Below are positions 13,773 through 15,173 of a stretch of 15,173 nt of DNA, piece by piece; position 1 is the stretch's first letter; each line of letters opens with the position of its first letter. The stretch lies in the NCBI GenBank assembly GCA_036506275.1, contig DASXSB010000036.1, positions 1 to 15,173 on the forward strand, given 5' to 3'. Under the pieces are notes generated by a model that saw nothing but the letters and a program-made list of their open reading frames with translations, ran no database searches and was not told the origin of the DNA. The translations under genes and the position numbers were made by a program. The DNA comes from DASXSB01 sp036506275 (GTDB taxonomy: Bacteria > Methylomirabilota > Methylomirabilia > Rokubacteriales > CSP1-6).

Positions 13773-14383
13773 GGGGCGAGCTCATCGCGCGCGATCGCTG
13801 CGCGCTGGTGGTGGTCGACGTCCAGAACGACTACTGCCACGCGGAAGGGACGTTCGGCCGCGCCGGCGTGGAGCTGGGCGCGATCCAGCGCGCCGTCGAT
13901 CGCATCGTCCAGCTCGTCGACCTCGCCCGCGAGGCCGGGGTGCCGGTGGTGTGGGTACGGACGGAGCACGACGGCTGGACGAACTCGGAGACGTGGCTCA
14001 CGCGCGACGTGCGCGGAGGCTCGGAGATCTGCGCCACCGGAAGCTGGGGCGCGGAGTTCTTCCGCGTGCGGCCGCGCGCGGACGAGTGCGTGGTCGTCAA
14101 GCATCGCTACAGCGCGTTCGTGGGTACCCGCTTTGCCGTGGTCCTGCGCGCCCTCGGCCGTTCCACGCTTCTCTTCGCGGGGATCACCACCAACGTCTGC
14201 GTCGAATCCACCGCGCGCGACGCGTTCATGCGCGACTACCAGGTGGTGCTGGTGGAGGACTGCGCGGCCGCGCGCACGAAGGCGGAGCACGACGGCGCCG
14301 TCCACAACGTGCGGACGTACTTCGGGCGCGTCCTCGACAGGGCCGCGGTGGCGGCGCGGTGGGCGGTGGCGGCGCCGGCATGA
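13769..14383 (+). CDS. cysteine hydrolase, isochorismatase-like family
   Basis: 204 residues from GTG 13769, overlapping the upstream stop by 4 bp; this start places ALVVVDVQNDYCH near the N-terminus, as the family requires. The catalytic triad is present: Asp17 (VVVDVQNDY), Lys111 (VVVKHRYSAF) and Cys144 (AGITTNVCVESTARDAF). WGAEF (93-97) and the TNVCVE turn with its cis-peptide region are also canonical. Members cleave amide, ureido or vinyl-ether bonds: nicotinamidase, N-carbamoylsarcosine amidase, ureidoacrylate amidohydrolase (RutB), biuret hydrolase. A nucleophilic cysteine argues against a true isochorismatase, which lacks it. Embedded between receptor and permease of an importer, it probably acts on the imported compound in the cytoplasm. 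It has no signal peptide. Its stop overlaps the permease start (ATGA). Confidence 0.92.
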   Translation: MRGELIARDRCALVVVDVQNDYCHAEGTFGRAGVELGAIQRAVDRIVQLVDLAREAGVPVVWVRTEHDGWTNSETWLTRDVRGGSEICATGSWGAEFFRVRPRADECVVVKHRYSAFVGTRFAVVLRALGRSTLLFAGITTNVCVESTARDAFMRDYQVVLVEDCAAARTKAEHDGAVHNVRTYFGRVLDRAAVAARWAVAAPA

Positions 14384-15173
14384 CCTTCTGGACGATCCAG
14401 GTCCTGAACGGCGTCTCGTTCGGGATGCTGCTCTTCCTCCTCGCCGCCGGCCTCTCGCTGATCTTCGGCCTCATGCGCATCTTGAACCTCGCCCACGGCT
14501 CCTACTACATCCTCGGCGCCTACGTCGGGCTGTCGGTGGCGCGCCTCACGGACAGCCTCGTCCTCGCCGCGCTGGCGGCGGTGGCGCTGGTGACGCTGCT
14601 CGGCGTGGTCATGGAGCGCTTCGTGCTCCGCCGCCTGCCCGCGGAAGAATTGCCGCAGGCGCTGCTGACGTTCGGCATTCTGCTCATCATCGGCGATCTC
14701 TCCCTCTGGATCTGGGGCGGCACGCCGCAGACGCTGCCCAAGCCGGACGCGCTCGCCGGCTCCCTGCGTGCGGGCGACATCGTCTTCCCGACCTACCGCC
14801 TGTTCGTGATCGCGGTGGGCGTGGTGGTCGGCGTCGCGCTGTGGAGTTTCCAGGAAGCGACGAAGATCGGCGCCATGATCCGCGCCGCCATCGACGACGC
14901 CGAGATGGCGCGCGCCACCGGCGTCAACGTGTCGTGGCTCTCCACCGCGGTGTTCGGGCTCGGGGCCGCCCTCGCCGCCCTCGGCGGCATCATCGGCGGG
15001 CCCTTCGTCGGCGTGTACCCGGGCGCCGACTTCGAGATCCTGCTCCTCGCCTTCGTGGTCGTGATCGTGGGCGGACTCGGCAGTCTCAAGGGTGCCCTCG
15101 TGGGGGGCTTGCTCGTGGGCCTCCTCGATACGTTCGGCAAGGCGCTCTTCCCCGGTCTCGCCATGTTCACGAT
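14380..15173 (+). CDS. branched-chain amino acid-type ABC transporter permease, LivH-like (3' end beyond window)
   Basis: 264 codons are visible before the window ends, with no stop; the family is usually about 285-300 residues, so only a short tail is missing. ATG 14380 overlaps the hydrolase stop (ATGA). The N-terminus reads MTFWTIQVLNGVSFGMLLFL, then AAGLSLIFGLMRILNLAHGS (22-41), the signature of LivH and UrtB proteins. Further helices follow, with MERFVLRRLPAEELPQALLT near 81-100. The cytoplasmic EAA-like loop is IGAMIRAAIDDAEMARATGV (about 169-188), and GGIIGGPFVGVYPGADF and VVVIVGGLGSLKGALVGGL (near 205-245) complete the pattern. The expected partners (LivM-type permease and two ATPases) would lie beyond the right edge. 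Confidence 0.94.
   Translation, partial: MTFWTIQVLNGVSFGMLLFLLAAGLSLIFGLMRILNLAHGSYYILGAYVGLSVARLTDSLVLAALAAVALVTLLGVVMERFVLRRLPAEELPQALLTFGILLIIGDLSLWIWGGTPQTLPKPDALAGSLRAGDIVFPTYRLFVIAVGVVVGVALWSFQEATKIGAMIRAAIDDAEMARATGVNVSWLSTAVFGLGAALAALGGIIGGPFVGVYPGADFEILLLAFVVVIVGGLGSLKGALVGGLLVGLLDTFGKALFPGLAMFT

Overview
The window is a GC-rich bacterial chromosome segment, densely coded, with third codon positions almost always G or C. It reads like a soil or subsurface heterotroph. The mix of a luciferase-like flavin monooxygenase, Dpp- and Liv-type ABC uptake systems, an amidohydrolase-2 enzyme paired with an SRPBCC protein, and a minor-pilin cluster resembles Candidatus Rokubacteria / Methylomirabilota genomes. 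That placement is an inference from gene content and style; no taxonomic marker is present. I see no rRNA, tRNA, CRISPR array, insertion sequence or prophage gene.

Layout. (1) 1-5333, plus strand: the 3' end of an alpha/beta hydrolase gene, an LLM-class flavin-dependent oxidoreductase, then a peptide/nickel-type ABC importer made of a Tat-exported solute-binding protein and two permeases, with no ATPase genes following. (2) 5379-7391, minus strand: a two-gene unit, SRPBCC protein then amidohydrolase. (3) 7392-7867: a 476-bp divergent intergenic region. It carries a short perfect palindrome, a weak sigma70-like site facing left, and a well-spaced sigma54 (-24/-12) candidate facing right. (4) 7868-11041, plus strand: PilV-like, PilW-like and PilX-like prepilins with ATGA stop/start overlaps, followed 2 bp later by a TPR lipoprotein. 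(5) 11066-11491, minus strand: a small cupin gene, with what looks like the collapsed remnant of a second gene just downstream. (6) 11611-12483, plus strand: hemD, apparently leaderless. (7) 12576-15173, plus strand: a Liv-type operon in which a cysteine hydrolase (isochorismatase family) lies between the solute-binding protein and the LivH-type permease. Overlapping stop/start codons couple all three, and the permease runs off the window end.

How it works together. Regions 1, 2 and 7 look like uptake and breakdown of small organic compounds. Region 7 is the most specific case, because coupling of importer and amidohydrolase-type enzyme suggests an imported amide or ureido compound. Region 4 would supply minor pilins that prime and cap a type IV pilus or pseudopilus. 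No wholly new system is evident. The best leads are the sigma54/minor-pilin unit with its unusually large PilX-like protein, the importer-hydrolase coupling, and the degenerated gene after the cupin.
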